The notes under the pieces were generated by a model. That model had not been told where the DNA came from, did not search any database, and saw nothing but the letters and a program-made list of their open reading frames with translations. From positions 124,001 through 188,000 of the forward strand of contig NZ_LYVJ01000011.1 in assembly GCF_001676385.1 (NCBI RefSeq): a stretch of 64,000 nucleotides of DNA. The letters run 5' to 3'. This document shows positions 7,626 to 17,706 of this stretch, piece after piece. Position numbers and translations under genes: made by a program. Origin of the DNA: Stenotrophomonas maltophilia. Its GTDB lineage: Bacteria > Pseudomonadota > Gammaproteobacteria > Xanthomonadales > Xanthomonadaceae. Numbering within the stretch: position 1 is the first letter of the stretch; each line of letters starts with the position of its first letter.

Positions 7626-10376
7626 TCAGAACTTGTAGCGCAGGCCCAGCAGGTACTGGCGGCCGGTTTCGGTGTACTGCAACGGCAGTCGGCCGGTCAG
7701 CGGCGAGTAGACCCACTCGTCGGACGCCTCGTTGGTCAGGTTGATGCCTTCCAGGCTCAGTTCCAGCTGGTCGCTGATCTTGTAGCGGACGGAGGCATCG
7801 AACACCGTGGTGCCGGTCATGCCGTGGTAGCCATCCAGATTGAAGCCGGTCTCCTGGCCAGGGGCCTGGGTCAGGTAGTCATCGCGGTTGGTCGCCGAGA
7901 TGCGGCCGGCAAACCGCTCCCCTTCGTAGAACAGCGTCGCGTTCCACGATGACTTCGACAGGCCGGTGAGATCGGTCTTCATGACCGGCTGGCCTGCCGA
8001 GTTGAGGTACTGGATCTTCGATTCCACCCAAGTGTAGTTCAGCTGTATGCCGAGGTTGGCCCACTTGCCGGGCAGGAAGGTGAAAGGCTGCGTGTAGTTG
8101 GCTTCCACGCCGTGCAGTTCGCCACCGGGCGTGTTGACCGGCTTGCTGTAGGTGAAGTCATCGCTGGCCGAGGCTCCGGTGCCCTCCAGCAGCGAGGCGG
8201 GCAGGCCGCTGTCGCTGTAGGGACGCACTTCGCGGGTGGTCTGGATGAAGCTCTCGATATCCTTGTAGAACAGGCCGATGCCGGCCATCGCGCCCTCGGC
8301 GAAGTACCATTCGAAGCCGAGATCGACATTGGTCGCGCGGATCGGATCCAGGTCAGGATTGCCGCTGGAGATGGTGCGCGCGCCGCCGGCCACAGCCACG
8401 GTCGCACCGGGCGTCAGGCTGCCCAGTCCCGGCCGGCTCATCACCTTGGCCGCGCCGAGCCGGATCAGGAAGTCCGGCGTGACTTCCGCCACCAGGTTGA
8501 ACGAGGGCAGGGTGTCGTCATAGGTGCGGTTGGCCGTGGTCTGCACCGTGCCGTTGGCCAGCGTGGACAGGCCGGTGGAGGACTGCTTGGTGCGCACGTA
8601 CCGCACGCCCACGTTGCCCGACAGGGGCAGGCTGCCCAGTTCGGTGGAGAACTCGCCCATCAGGTAGGCACCGCGGTCCTTTTCTTCCACGCTGCGCACA
8701 TTGTTGGCACGCGGCGCCACCGCGAAGCTGCCGCTGTTGCTGTAGATGTCGAACTGCTCGGCAATCGCCCCGAGGTCGGGGACGACCCAGCTGGCGGGGC
8801 TGCCGTTGATGCCCTTCAGTCCTGCGGGCGTGGTCATGCCCGCCGGCACGACCTTCGTGCCATCGGCAAAGCCGGGTACGGCCAGCTCGCTGGCACGGCG
8901 CAGCTCGGTGGTGCTGAACGTGTAGTCCTTGGCCAGCACGCCGCCCTTCAGGCGGAAGCCCGGGCCGAGATTCCAGTTGAAGTCGATCTGGCCGGTATCG
9001 AAGTCATTGTCCACGTACTGCGGCCGCAGGCGGATTTCCGCCAGCTCCCAGCCGTTGGGGTTGGTCGGGTCGATGCCATAGTTGAGGATCGGCGCGCGGT
9101 TGTTGCCACGATAGTCGTAGCTGTAACCATCGACGTCATACTTGTCCATGATCACCGTGGTCTGCACGGGGTTCTCATGCCTGGAGCGCGAGATGCCGAT
9201 CTTGCCGGACAGGGTGAAATCATCTCCGAAGCGATGCTGGCCGTTCAGTGCGATCTGCTTGAACTCGGTACTCCATTCGTCATGGCGGCTTTCGGAACGG
9301 ATGTCGACATTGTCGAACTCGCCCTGGACCAGGGCGTTGTTCTCGATCACGCCGTTGCGGACCACCATGGCCGGCTTGCCGACCAGGCGCGGCGTGCCGC
9401 TGGTGCCGCGGCTGAAGGAAATCGCCTCGATGTAGTTTTCATCGCGGGTGGCATCGATCTTTGAGTACAGCGCGTCGAGCGAGATTTCAGTGGCATCGCC
9501 GGGTTTCCACTGCAGCGAGCCGGTCACGCCCAGGCGCTTCTGCTCATGCTCCATCTGCACGTAGCGCGGAAAACGCGGATGGAACACGTTGGCACCACGC
9601 GCTGCGGCGAACGGCGAAGAGGCCGCGAAATTGCCGTTGCTCGGGCCGTTGGCCCAGCGCCCGGTGTTTGAGCCTTCCTCCAGTGCCTGGCGCTCGGAGT
9701 AGGCCACCGAAAGCAGGGCGCCGAAGGTGCCATCGGCGAAGGTATTGGATACCAGCGCCGCGACCCGCGGGTCGGCCTTCTCGGCCATGGCGTTGTAGCT
9801 GGCCTGGCCACTGGCGGCGAAGGTGAAGCCCTCATAGTCGAACGGCCGCGCGGTACGCAGATCGACCGTGGCACCCAGCGAGCCTTCTTCAACGTCGGCC
9901 GAGGCGGTCTTGCGCACCAGCAGCTGCGAGAACAGGTCCGAGGCGAACACATTGAAGTCGAAGCCACGGCCGCGGTTGGTGCCACCGCTCTGGTCACCGG
10001 CGCCGACGGTGGTCAGCGCCTCCATGCCGTTGATGCGCACGCGGGTGAAATCCGGGCCCAGGCCGCGCACGGAGATGTTGCGGCCTTCGCCGGCCTCGCG
10101 GGTGATGACCACGCCCGGGATGCGCTGCAGTGATTCGGCCAGATTCAGGTCGGGGAACTTGCCGATGTCCTCGGCAACGATGGCGTCGACCACGCCGGCT
10201 TCGCCGCGCTTGATGTCCAGCGCCTTTTCAACGCTGGCGCGGTAGCCGGTGACGGTGACCGTGTCCAGATCGGTGGCGGCCTGCTGCTGGGCAGCCGCCG
10301 TGGTGGACAGGGCCAGCGCCACGCTCATCGCCAGCAAGGTAACCGGTGTCTTTTTTCCGTGGATCCGAGATTGCAT
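7626..10376 (-). CDS. TonB-dependent outer-membrane receptor (carbohydrate-type)
   Basis: A 916-residue TonB-dependent transporter. A signal peptide (residues 1-27, ending AAAQ) is followed by a TonB-box-like LDTVTVTGYR and a plug domain (about 50-170; DLNLAESLQRIPGV, ISVRGLGPDFTRVRINGM). A 22-strand-type barrel follows, ending LLGLRYKF with the aromatic C-terminal residue needed for BAM insertion. The class with GYRASVEKALDIKR-like N termini is abundant in xanthomonads and caulobacters and is often tied to plant polysaccharide loci. The start is the ATG at 10376; the open frame extends much further upstream but without a signal peptide. It is divergent from the KDG kinase gene across a 282-bp region with two operator-like repeats. 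The substrate is presumably an oligosaccharide released by the adjacent secreted enzymes. Confidence 0.9.
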   Translation of the reverse strand: MQSRIHGKKTPVTLLAMSVALALSTTAAAQQQAATDLDTVTVTGYRASVEKALDIKRGEAGVVDAIVAEDIGKFPDLNLAESLQRIPGVVITREAGEGRNISVRGLGPDFTRVRINGMEALTTVGAGDQSGGTNRGRGFDFNVFASDLFSQLLVRKTASADVEEGSLGATVDLRTARPFDYEGFTFAASGQASYNAMAEKADPRVAALVSNTFADGTFGALLSVAYSERQALEEGSNTGRWANGPSNGNFAASSPFAAARGANVFHPRFPRYVQMEHEQKRLGVTGSLQWKPGDATEISLDALYSKIDATRDENYIEAISFSRGTSGTPRLVGKPAMVVRNGVIENNALVQGEFDNVDIRSESRHDEWSTEFKQIALNGQHRFGDDFTLSGKIGISRSRHENPVQTTVIMDKYDVDGYSYDYRGNNRAPILNYGIDPTNPNGWELAEIRLRPQYVDNDFDTGQIDFNWNLGPGFRLKGGVLAKDYTFSTTELRRASELAVPGFADGTKVVPAGMTTPAGLKGINGSPASWVVPDLGAIAEQFDIYSNSGSFAVAPRANNVRSVEEKDRGAYLMGEFSTELGSLPLSGNVGVRYVRTKQSSTGLSTLANGTVQTTANRTYDDTLPSFNLVAEVTPDFLIRLGAAKVMSRPGLGSLTPGATVAVAGGARTISSGNPDLDPIRATNVDLGFEWYFAEGAMAGIGLFYKDIESFIQTTREVRPYSDSGLPASLLEGTGASASDDFTYSKPVNTPGGELHGVEANYTQPFTFLPGKWANLGIQLNYTWVESKIQYLNSAGQPVMKTDLTGLSKSSWNATLFYEGERFAGRISATNRDDYLTQAPGQETGFNLDGYHGMTGTTVFDASVRYKISDQLELSLEGINLTNEASDEWVYSPLTGRLPLQYTETGRQYLLGLRYKF

Positions 10377-10423
10377 GCCTTTCCCCTCTCCCAAAGGTCT
10401 GGTATCGCAGCTGTGCAGCGGAA

Positions 10424-10438
10424 TGACACCGCTGGTCA
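10424..10438 (+). promoter_or_regulatory. Operator-like site 1, TGACACCGCTGGTCA
   Basis: An imperfect inverted repeat TGAC-N7-GTCA 48 bp upstream of the TonB-receptor start. It differs by one base from the site at 10571 in the same divergent intergenic region, and shares TGACACCG with the site at 324-339. It looks like an operator for a local repressor of LacI or GntR type; no such regulator gene is in the window. Confidence 0.6.
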
Positions 10439-10565
10439 AAGCCGACGTTAACAGCACGCCTCGAATCGGGCATCTTGCAGCGCAACAGATCCGCAATGTC
10501 TCCAAGACGCTTGCAGGACAATGGTTTCGACATGCGAACCGAGCACCCGCAGCGCAACTTCGGTC

Positions 10566-10585
10566 TAGAATGACACCGCTAGTCA
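10566..10585 (+). promoter_or_regulatory. Operator-like site 2, with TAGAAT -10-like box
   Basis: TGACACCGCTAGTCA (10571-10585) lies 74 bp before the KDG kinase start and is a near-identical copy of site 1. TAGAAT (10566-10571) overlaps its left edge and could be a -10 for the kinase operon, although no convincing -35 is seen. A repressor on this site would compete with RNA polymerase. Confidence 0.55.
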
Positions 10586-10658
10586 ACGCCACACCCCACG
10601 TGGTCCACAACCATGCCGCGCAGTGTCCCACGCTGGCGGCAAGCACGAAGGAGCGGAG

Positions 10659-11678
10659 ATGGGTCGTATCGTGTGTTTCGGGGAGCTGCTGCTGCGCATG
10701 GGTGCGCCCGGCCGCGAGCTGCTGCTGCAGTCTCCGCAGTTGCAGGTGCACGTGGGCGGAGCGGAAGCCAACGTGGGTGTCTCGCTGTCCCGGCTGGGAC
10801 ACCAGGTCTCGATGGTCGGCGCGGTCGCAGGCAACCCGCTCGGTGCCCACGCGCTGGCAGAACTGCGCCGGCACGGCGTGGACACCCGCCACGTGCACGA
10901 GGTGCCGGGCGCTCGGATGGGGCTGTATTTCCTCACCACCGGGGCGGTCCAGCGTGCCAGCGAAGTGGTGTATGACCGCGCGGACTCGGCGTTCGCGCGC
11001 AGCACTGCGGGCGACCATGACTGGCCGGCGTTGCTGCAGGGCGCGCACTGGCTGCACCTGTCCGGGGTCAGCCCGGCACTGGGGCCGGAGGTCGCCGCAG
11101 CGACGCTGGATGCCGCACGCGCGGCGCGGCAGGCCGGGGTTCGTGTTTCCTTTGACGGCAACTTCCGCCCCAGGCTCTGGCAGCGCTGGGGGGGTGACGC
11201 CCAGGCCGTGCTGCACGAGCTGTTCGCCCAGGCCGACATCGTCTTCGCCGACCACCGTGACATGGAGGTGGTGCTGGACCGGCCGTTCACGCAACAGGAG
11301 CCGGTCGCCCGCGTCGAGGCCGCCGCCGTCGCTGCGTTCGCAGCGTTTCCACAGCTGCAGTGGATGGCGTGCACGCAGCGGCAGGTGATCAGCGTCGACC
11401 ACCATGCGATGGGTGCACTATTGCTGGGCCGCGACGGAACACGCGCGCAGGCGCCCGTGCGCCAGCTGCAGGGCATCGTCGATCGCATCGGCGGTGGCGA
11501 TGCCTTCGCGGCCGGCATCCTGCATGGCATCCTGTCCGGCCTTGATGCCGACGCCACTGTGCGCTTCGGCCTGGCCGCCGGGGCCCTGAAGCATTCCATC
11601 CCCGGTGATTTCAATCCTGTCAGCGAAGCTGACGTGCTGGCCCTGATGGGCGAGGAGCGATTCGATGTCCGCCGCTGA
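10659..11678 (+). CDS. kdgK: 2-dehydro-3-deoxygluconokinase (KDG kinase)
   Basis: A 339-residue PfkB/ribokinase-family sugar kinase that phosphorylates 2-keto-3-deoxygluconate to KDPG in the cytoplasm. It starts GRIVCFGELLLRM, has the substrate-binding VGGAEANVGVSLSRLG segment, FDGNFRPRLW typical of KDG kinases, and the C-terminal ATP/anion-hole motif RIGGGDAFAAG with the catalytic Asp. I chose the ATG at 10659 because AAGGAG lies 5 nt upstream; a start 12 codons earlier lacks a site. The gene overlaps the KDPG aldolase gene by 14 nt, so the two catalyse consecutive steps in one operon. Together they feed uronate-derived KDG into pyruvate and glyceraldehyde-3-phosphate. Confidence 0.88.
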   Translation: MGRIVCFGELLLRMGAPGRELLLQSPQLQVHVGGAEANVGVSLSRLGHQVSMVGAVAGNPLGAHALAELRRHGVDTRHVHEVPGARMGLYFLTTGAVQRASEVVYDRADSAFARSTAGDHDWPALLQGAHWLHLSGVSPALGPEVAAATLDAARAARQAGVRVSFDGNFRPRLWQRWGGDAQAVLHELFAQADIVFADHRDMEVVLDRPFTQQEPVARVEAAAVAAFAAFPQLQWMACTQRQVISVDHHAMGALLLGRDGTRAQAPVRQLQGIVDRIGGGDAFAAGILHGILSGLDADATVRFGLAAGALKHSIPGDFNPVSEADVLALMGEERFDVRR

Positions 11679-12303
11679 TCCGCGCGTGCGCGCGGTGCTG
11701 AAACTGGCACCGGTGATTCCGGTGTATACCCCCGGCTCGGTGGAGGAGGCCGTGCAGGTCGCACAGGCGCTGTTCCGTGGTGGCCTGCCGGTAATCGAAG
11801 TCACGCTGCGCACGCCGCAGGCGATGGACGCCATCCGGGCGATGCGGGAGGCGGTACCCGATGCCGTGGTCGGTGCCGGCACCGTCCTCACGCCCGCGCA
11901 GATGCAGGCCGCCCGGGAGGCGGGCGCGCGTTTCGCCGTGTCGCCCGGCGCTACGCCGGCCCTGTATGCAGCCGCCCGCGATGCCGACCTGCCCTACCTG
12001 CCGGGCGTGGCCACCGGGTCGGAAGTGATCCTGGGCCTGGAGCACGGCCTGGATACGTTCAAATTCTTCCCTGCCGTACAGGCTGGCGGCGCCGCGCTGC
12101 TGTCGGCCTGGCACGGGCCGTTCGCCGATGTCCGCTTCTGCCCGACCGGCGGGATCAGCGTGCAGACCGCACCACAGTTCCTGCACCTGCCCAACGTGCT
12201 GTGCGTGGGCGGTTCGTGGCTGACCACCCCGGCGCTGCTGCAGACCCGCGACTGGGATGCCATCGAACGCCTGGCCCGCGAGGCCGCAGTGCTGGCCGGC
12301 TGA
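11665..12303 (+). CDS. eda: 2-dehydro-3-deoxyphosphogluconate aldolase (KDPG aldolase)
   Basis: A 212-residue class I aldolase splitting KDPG into pyruvate and glyceraldehyde-3-phosphate. The family signatures are intact: VIEVTLRTP with the general base Glu45, GAGTVLTPAQ, FAVSPG, and DTFKFFPA with the Schiff-base Lys133, followed by RFCPTGGIS, which forms the phosphate pocket. Length is normal for Eda. It overlaps the end of the KDG kinase gene by 14 nt and is certainly co-transcribed. A second copy may exist with the Entner-Doudoroff genes elsewhere in the genome, which would make this one a pathway-specific paralogue; that cannot be seen here. Confidence 0.92.
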   Translation: MSAADPRVRAVLKLAPVIPVYTPGSVEEAVQVAQALFRGGLPVIEVTLRTPQAMDAIRAMREAVPDAVVGAGTVLTPAQMQAAREAGARFAVSPGATPALYAAARDADLPYLPGVATGSEVILGLEHGLDTFKFFPAVQAGGAALLSAWHGPFADVRFCPTGGISVQTAPQFLHLPNVLCVGGSWLTTPALLQTRDWDAIERLAREAAVLAG

Positions 12304-12351
12304 GGCCGCCGTTGCGTTGCACCGGGCAGCGTCGGGCACCGTCGCGCGCGC

Positions 12352-14241
12352 TCAGCGCGTGGCGGGCCGGCCCAGGCGCCGGTACAGCGTGCTGCGGCTG
12401 ATGCCCAGCTGCTTGGCCGCCGCGGAGATGTTGCCGTCGGCGGCCTGCAGGGCCTGACGCATCACCTCCTCGGCGATATCGCGCAGCCCACCGCGGACAG
12501 CGCAGGCGCTGTCCGCGGCCGTCACCTGCGGCGACAGCGGCGTGCTCATCAGGTCCGCCGGCAGGTGTGCTGCAGTGATCGGCTCGCCGGGGTCGCTCAA
12601 CGCCACCAGGGTGCGCAGGCAGGCCTGCAGCTGCCGCAGGTTGCCCGGCCAGCGCTGCCGTTGCAGCAGCTCCAGCACCTCGGCCTGCAGTACGCGGCCT
12701 TGGGCCATCGGTGCCCACAGCGCCTGCAGCACGGCGCCGCGCTCGTCCAGTTCGCGCAGGGTAGGCAGGTGCACCACATGATCGGCGATGCGGTAGTACA
12801 GGTCCGCGCGGAAGCGTCCGTCGGCCACGGCCCGCTGCAGGTCGCGGTGGCTGGCGCAGACGAGGGCGAAGTCCAGCTTTACCGGACGGCCACCGCCGAG
12901 CGGTGACAGTTCGCGTTCCTGCAGTACGCGCAGCAGTCGCGGCTGCAGGGCCAACGGCATGTCGCCGATCTCATCGAGGAACAGCACACCCCCCTGGGCC
13001 TGCCGCAGCAGGCCGGTACTGCCCTGCCGGCGCGCGCCGGTGAAGGCCCCTTCCTCGTAGCCGAACAACTCCGCTTCGATCAGCCCCTCTGGCAGGGCCG
13101 CGCAGTTCACCGCCACCAGCGGCTGGCCGGCGCGCGTACTGCGGCGGTGCAGCTCGCGCGCGAATACTTCCTTGCCGGTGCCCGTCTCCCCCTGCACCAG
13201 CACCGGCAGGCCGGCATCGAGCACGCGCACGGCCCGGTGCAACTGCTGCCGCACCGGCGTGGCCAGCACCGTGCCGGGCGCCGCCGGCACGGGAGCCACG
13301 GGGACCACGCGCGGAGCGCGTGCGGGCACGACGCTGCCGGCGCGTGCGCGGCGCTTGCTTTCACTGTGGCCGTACAGCGCGCGTCCCTGCCGGTCCAGCA
13401 GCATGCCGTCGTCGTGCAGCCGCGCGAGTGGCTGGTCGAACAGGGCCTCGTAGGAGGCGTGGCCGATGTCGTGCCGGTCCAGCCCGAACAGCCCCAGGCC
13501 AACGCGGTTGGCAGCCACCAGGCGGCCGTTGCGGAAGCCGAGCAGCGCTTCGCGCGGGCTGCCCAGCAGCAACGGCTGGGCATGCAGGTGCAGCAGTTCG
13601 CAGTCGTCCAGTCCGTCGGCAAAGTAACGGTGCTCGATCTGGTCCACGGCCTGGCGACCCAGCGCCAGCGCATGCAGATGGGCGTGGCGCGCGTCACCGG
13701 AAATGTCGAGCACGCCCACGCGCTGGCCGAAGGGATCGAAGATCGGCGTGGCCGAGCAGGTGAGGATGCCGTGCGGGGCGAAGAAATGCTCGCCGCCGCG
13801 TACCTGCAGGGCGCGGCCTTCGACGATGGCGGTGCCGATGGCATTGGTGCCGACGGTGCCTTCGTCCCAGCGCACGCCGGGCATCAGCGCGACCTGGCCG
13901 GCACGGTCCAGGAAGCTGTTGCTGCCCTCGGCATCCAGCACCCAGCCTTCCTCGTCGGTGAGCAGCACGATGCCATCACTGCTGGCCAGCGAGCCGGCCA
14001 GGCCTTCCAGCTCGGGCCGGGCCAACCGCCATAGGCGCTCGCGGCGCTGGCGCAGTTCGCGCAGGGAGGGTTCGGGCACCGGCGCCACGTCGGGCCGCGC
14101 ATCCACCGACAGGCCTTGGCGCTGGCAGCGCCGCCACGACTGCAGGATGGCGTCGGGTACCACGCCAGCCGGCACTGCACCGCGCTCGAAGAAGGCACGG
14201 CGCGCGCCGCCGACGCGCTCGGGAAGAATCGGCTGGGACAC
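12352..14241 (-). CDS. Sigma-54-dependent transcriptional activator, AcoR-like
   Basis: A 629-residue enhancer-binding protein. The N-terminal half has the AcoR-type GAF-like sensor ([51 protein letters not shown]). The central AAA+ domain shows Walker A GETGTGKE, the sigma-54 contact loop GAFTGA and Walker [13 protein letters not shown]. The C terminus is a Fis-type helix-turn-helix ([18 protein letters not shown]). It starts at a GTG with GGAG 7 nt upstream. It is divergent from the aldehyde/alcohol dehydrogenase genes, whose upstream region contains a -24/-12 promoter and an inverted repeat that may be its binding site. AcoR relatives respond to acetoin, alcohols or aldehydes; the effector here is inferred only by context. 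Confidence 0.9.
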   Translation of the reverse strand: MSQPILPERVGGARRAFFERGAVPAGVVPDAILQSWRRCQRQGLSVDARPDVAPVPEPSLRELRQRRERLWRLARPELEGLAGSLASSDGIVLLTDEEGWVLDAEGSNSFLDRAGQVALMPGVRWDEGTVGTNAIGTAIVEGRALQVRGGEHFFAPHGILTCSATPIFDPFGQRVGVLDISGDARHAHLHALALGRQAVDQIEHRYFADGLDDCELLHLHAQPLLLGSPREALLGFRNGRLVAANRVGLGLFGLDRHDIGHASYEALFDQPLARLHDDGMLLDRQGRALYGHSESKRRARAGSVVPARAPRVVPVAPVPAAPGTVLATPVRQQLHRAVRVLDAGLPVLVQGETGTGKEVFARELHRRSTRAGQPLVAVNCAALPEGLIEAELFGYEEGAFTGARRQGSTGLLRQAQGGVLFLDEIGDMPLALQPRLLRVLQERELSPLGGGRPVKLDFALVCASHRDLQRAVADGRFRADLYYRIADHVVHLPTLRELDERGAVLQALWAPMAQGRVLQAEVLELLQRQRWPGNLRQLQACLRTLVALSDPGEPITAAHLPADLMSTPLSPQVTAADSACAVRGGLRDIAEEVMRQALQAADGNISAAAKQLGISRSTLYRRLGRPATR

Positions 14242-14253
14242 CCTCTCGCTCCT

Positions 14254-14270
14254 TGTCGCATTCTGCGACA
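14254..14270. promoter_or_regulatory. Perfect inverted repeat, candidate activator binding site
   Basis: TGTCGCA-TTC-TGCGACA is a perfect 7-bp inverted repeat with a 3-bp spacer. It lies just upstream of the regulator's start codon and about 145 bp upstream of the -24/-12 element. That is the normal position for an enhancer site of a sigma-54 activator, and it could also give autoregulation. Confidence 0.6.
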
Positions 14271-14412
14271 GCTGTTGCGGGCACTGTTTCGATTAAAAGC
14301 ACATCCCGCCTTCAAGTGCCATGACGTCCGCTGGTGCGCTGCGGCATTCCGCCAAGGGACCGCCAACACTGATGCCGCCGGGCCGCGTGATGCGCCGCAG
14401 CACCGGCGGGAT

Positions 14413-14428
14413 TGGCACGCTCGTTGCG
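14413..14428 (+). promoter_or_regulatory. Sigma-54 (-24/-12) promoter of the aldehyde dehydrogenase gene
   Basis: TGGCACG-N4-TTGCG matches the RpoN consensus with the required GG/GC spacing. It lies 50 bp before the dehydrogenase start and downstream of a sigma-54 activator gene and an inverted-repeat enhancer candidate. Confidence 0.8.
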
Positions 14429-14477
14429 GTAGCCGGGCAGGTCCCGGGTTGTCCGGGCCATCCAAGGAGTGCCCCCG

Positions 14478-16019
<1,542 letters not shown>

Positions 16020-16094
16020 TGGATTGATCGGGATCAAGGCGCAGGCATGGGGCCGGCGCCATCCTGCCTGCAAGCGCACTACGGAGAAGCATGC

Positions 16095-17123
16095 ATGAAC
16101 AGAACCATGAAGGCCGCCGTCGTCCGTGAGTTCGGCAAGCCACTGGTCATCGAGGAAGTCGTGGTACCGCGCCCGGGGGCGGGCGAGGTGCTGGTCAGGA
16201 TCGAAGCCTGTGGCGTCTGCCATACCGACCTGCACGCCGCCGAGGGCGACTGGCCGGTGAAACCGAACCCGCCATTCATCCCCGGCCACGAGGGCGTGGG
16301 GCACGTCGTGGCCGTGGGCGGCGGGGTCGGGCATGTCAAGGAAGGCGACAGGGTCGGCATCCCCTGGTTGTACTCGGCGTGTGGCCATTGCGAACACTGC
16401 CTGGGGGGCTGGGAAACGCTGTGCGAGACACAGCGCAACACCGGCTACTCGGTCAACGGCGGCTTCGCCGAGTACGCGCTGGCCGATGCCAACTATGTCG
16501 GCCTGCTTCCAAAGGAGGTGGGCTTCGTCGAGATCGCACCCGTGCTGTGCGCGGGCGTGACCGTCTACAAGGGCCTGAAGATGACCGACACCCGGCCGGG
16601 CAACTGGGTGGCGATCTCCGGCATCGGCGGGTTGGGCCACATGGCGGTGCAGTACGCCCGGGCGATGGGCCTGAATGTGGCCGCCGTGGACGTGGACGAT
16701 GGCAAGCTGGCGCTGGCGCGGCGCCTGGGCGCGCAGGTCACCGTCAACGCGCGCACCACCGATCCGGCGGCATACCTGAAGAAGGAGATCGGCGGTGCGC
16801 ACGGTGCGCTGGTCACCGCTGTGTCGCCGAAGGCCTTCGAGCAGGCACTGGGCATGGTCCGCCGCGGTGGCACCGTCTCGCTCAACGGCCTGCCGCCGGG
16901 CAGTTTCCCGCTGGACATCTTCGGCATGGTGCTCAACGGCATCACCGTCCGGGGCTCGATCGTCGGCACCCGCCTGGACCTGCAGGAATCGCTGCAATTC
17001 GCCGCCGAGGGCAAGGTTGCCGCAACGGTAAGCACCGATCGCCTGGAGAACATCAACGATGTGTTCGCGCGCATGCACGCGGGCACCATCGAGGGCCGCG
17101 TGGTACTTGACCTCGCTGCCTGA
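16095..17123 (+). CDS. adhP: Zinc-dependent alcohol dehydrogenase, AdhP type
   Basis: A 342-residue medium-chain alcohol dehydrogenase. Catalytic zinc ligands are in CGVCHTD and GHEGVG; the structural zinc loop is [15 protein letters not shown]; the Rossmann motif is [17 protein letters not shown], followed by DVDD, which suggests NAD. The ATG at 16095 has GGAGAAG upstream; an in-frame start 16 codons earlier is not supported. It follows the aldehyde dehydrogenase in the same direction, giving a two-step ethanol-to-acetate (or similar) route, probably read from the same sigma-54 promoter. Confidence 0.9.
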   Translation: MNRTMKAAVVREFGKPLVIEEVVVPRPGAGEVLVRIEACGVCHTDLHAAEGDWPVKPNPPFIPGHEGVGHVVAVGGGVGHVKEGDRVGIPWLYSACGHCEHCLGGWETLCETQRNTGYSVNGGFAEYALADANYVGLLPKEVGFVEIAPVLCAGVTVYKGLKMTDTRPGNWVAISGIGGLGHMAVQYARAMGLNVAAVDVDDGKLALARRLGAQVTVNARTTDPAAYLKKEIGGAHGALVTAVSPKAFEQALGMVRRGGTVSLNGLPPGSFPLDIFGMVLNGITVRGSIVGTRLDLQESLQFAAEGKVAATVSTDRLENINDVFARMHAGTIEGRVVLDLAA

Positions 17124-17225
17124 CCGCCCGTGCATGGCCGCCGTCGCTCCGTCCTCCTCTCCCACGGACACGGCGGCCATGCCGATCTTCCCGTAGCGCC
17201 GGCCGCCCGGGCGCGCTGGCGGCCG

Positions 17226-17231
17226 TACAAT
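17226..17231 (+). promoter_or_regulatory. -10 box TACAAT of a probable leaderless transcript
   Basis: TACAAT ends 6 nt before the ATG at 17238, leaving no room for a Shine-Dalgarno. The mRNA would begin at or near the start codon. Confidence 0.45.
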
Positions 17232-17237
17232 GCGGGC

Positions 17238-17627
17238 ATGCCTGCAACGCTCAAGACATTGTTCCTGTCCGTGGTCGCCCTGATCGGCGGCGTGCTGTCG
17301 CTTGCGCTGGTCAGCAGCGTCGCCGGTTGGTTGCCGCCGCTGCTCGGGCTGGCAACCCGTGGCGGCGCACAGCTGGGCTGGGACCTGGCCTTCAGCGTGC
17401 TGGGCGGAATCGCCGGCATTTCCTTCGCGACCTATTACGCGCCGTGCTGGCCGCGCTCGCATGGCTTCTCGATCTGGTCGCTGATTGCCCTCGGCTGCGG
17501 CTATGCCATGTGGACCGCTGGTGCGGACTTCCCGTTCTGGTTCCTCGCTTCGCTGCTGGCGTCGTTGCCGGTGCAGCTGCTGGCCGGTTGGTGGTTCGGC
17601 CGCCGCCCATCGCGCGACGCAAGGTAA
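17238..17627 (+). CDS. Small integral membrane protein, function unknown
   Basis: A 129-residue protein with about four hydrophobic segments (roughly 5-30, 45-65, 80-97, 100-120) and an Arg-rich C terminus (FGRRPSRDAR). No catalytic motif is visible. The ATG at 17238 is chosen because TACAAT ends 6 nt upstream, a leaderless arrangement; in-frame sequence upstream is GC-rich and unlike a membrane protein. It is followed by a SMAG-type hairpin pair and the convergent ligD gene. I do not recognise the family. Confidence 0.6.
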   Translation: MPATLKTLFLSVVALIGGVLSLALVSSVAGWLPPLLGLATRGGAQLGWDLAFSVLGGIAGISFATYYAPCWPRSHGFSIWSLIALGCGYAMWTAGADFPFWFLASLLASLPVQLLAGWWFGRRPSRDAR

Positions 17628-17637
17628 CGCCGCCCCT

Positions 17638-17706
17638 GTAGAGCCGAGCCCATGCTCGGCTGCCTGTGTCGATGTGCATGAAAGCCGAGCATGGGCTCGG
17701 CTCTAG
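17638..17706. repeat. SMAG/REP-type GTAG hairpin pair
   Basis: Starts GTAGAGCCGAGCC and has two facing hairpins with GCCGAGC...GCTCGGC arms. The right end supplies the TAG stop codon of ligD on the opposite strand. It resembles the GTAG repeats described in S. maltophilia and may also act as a bidirectional terminator between the convergent genes. Confidence 0.75.

Noticed and set aside
7498..7716. 73 upstream codons of the LamG-domain protein
   Set aside because: No signal peptide in that reading, and a good Shine-Dalgarno supports the ATG at 7497.
10377..11405. Upstream extension of the TonB receptor frame
   Set aside because: Antisense to the KDG kinase gene and across the operator region; the signal peptide begins at 10376.
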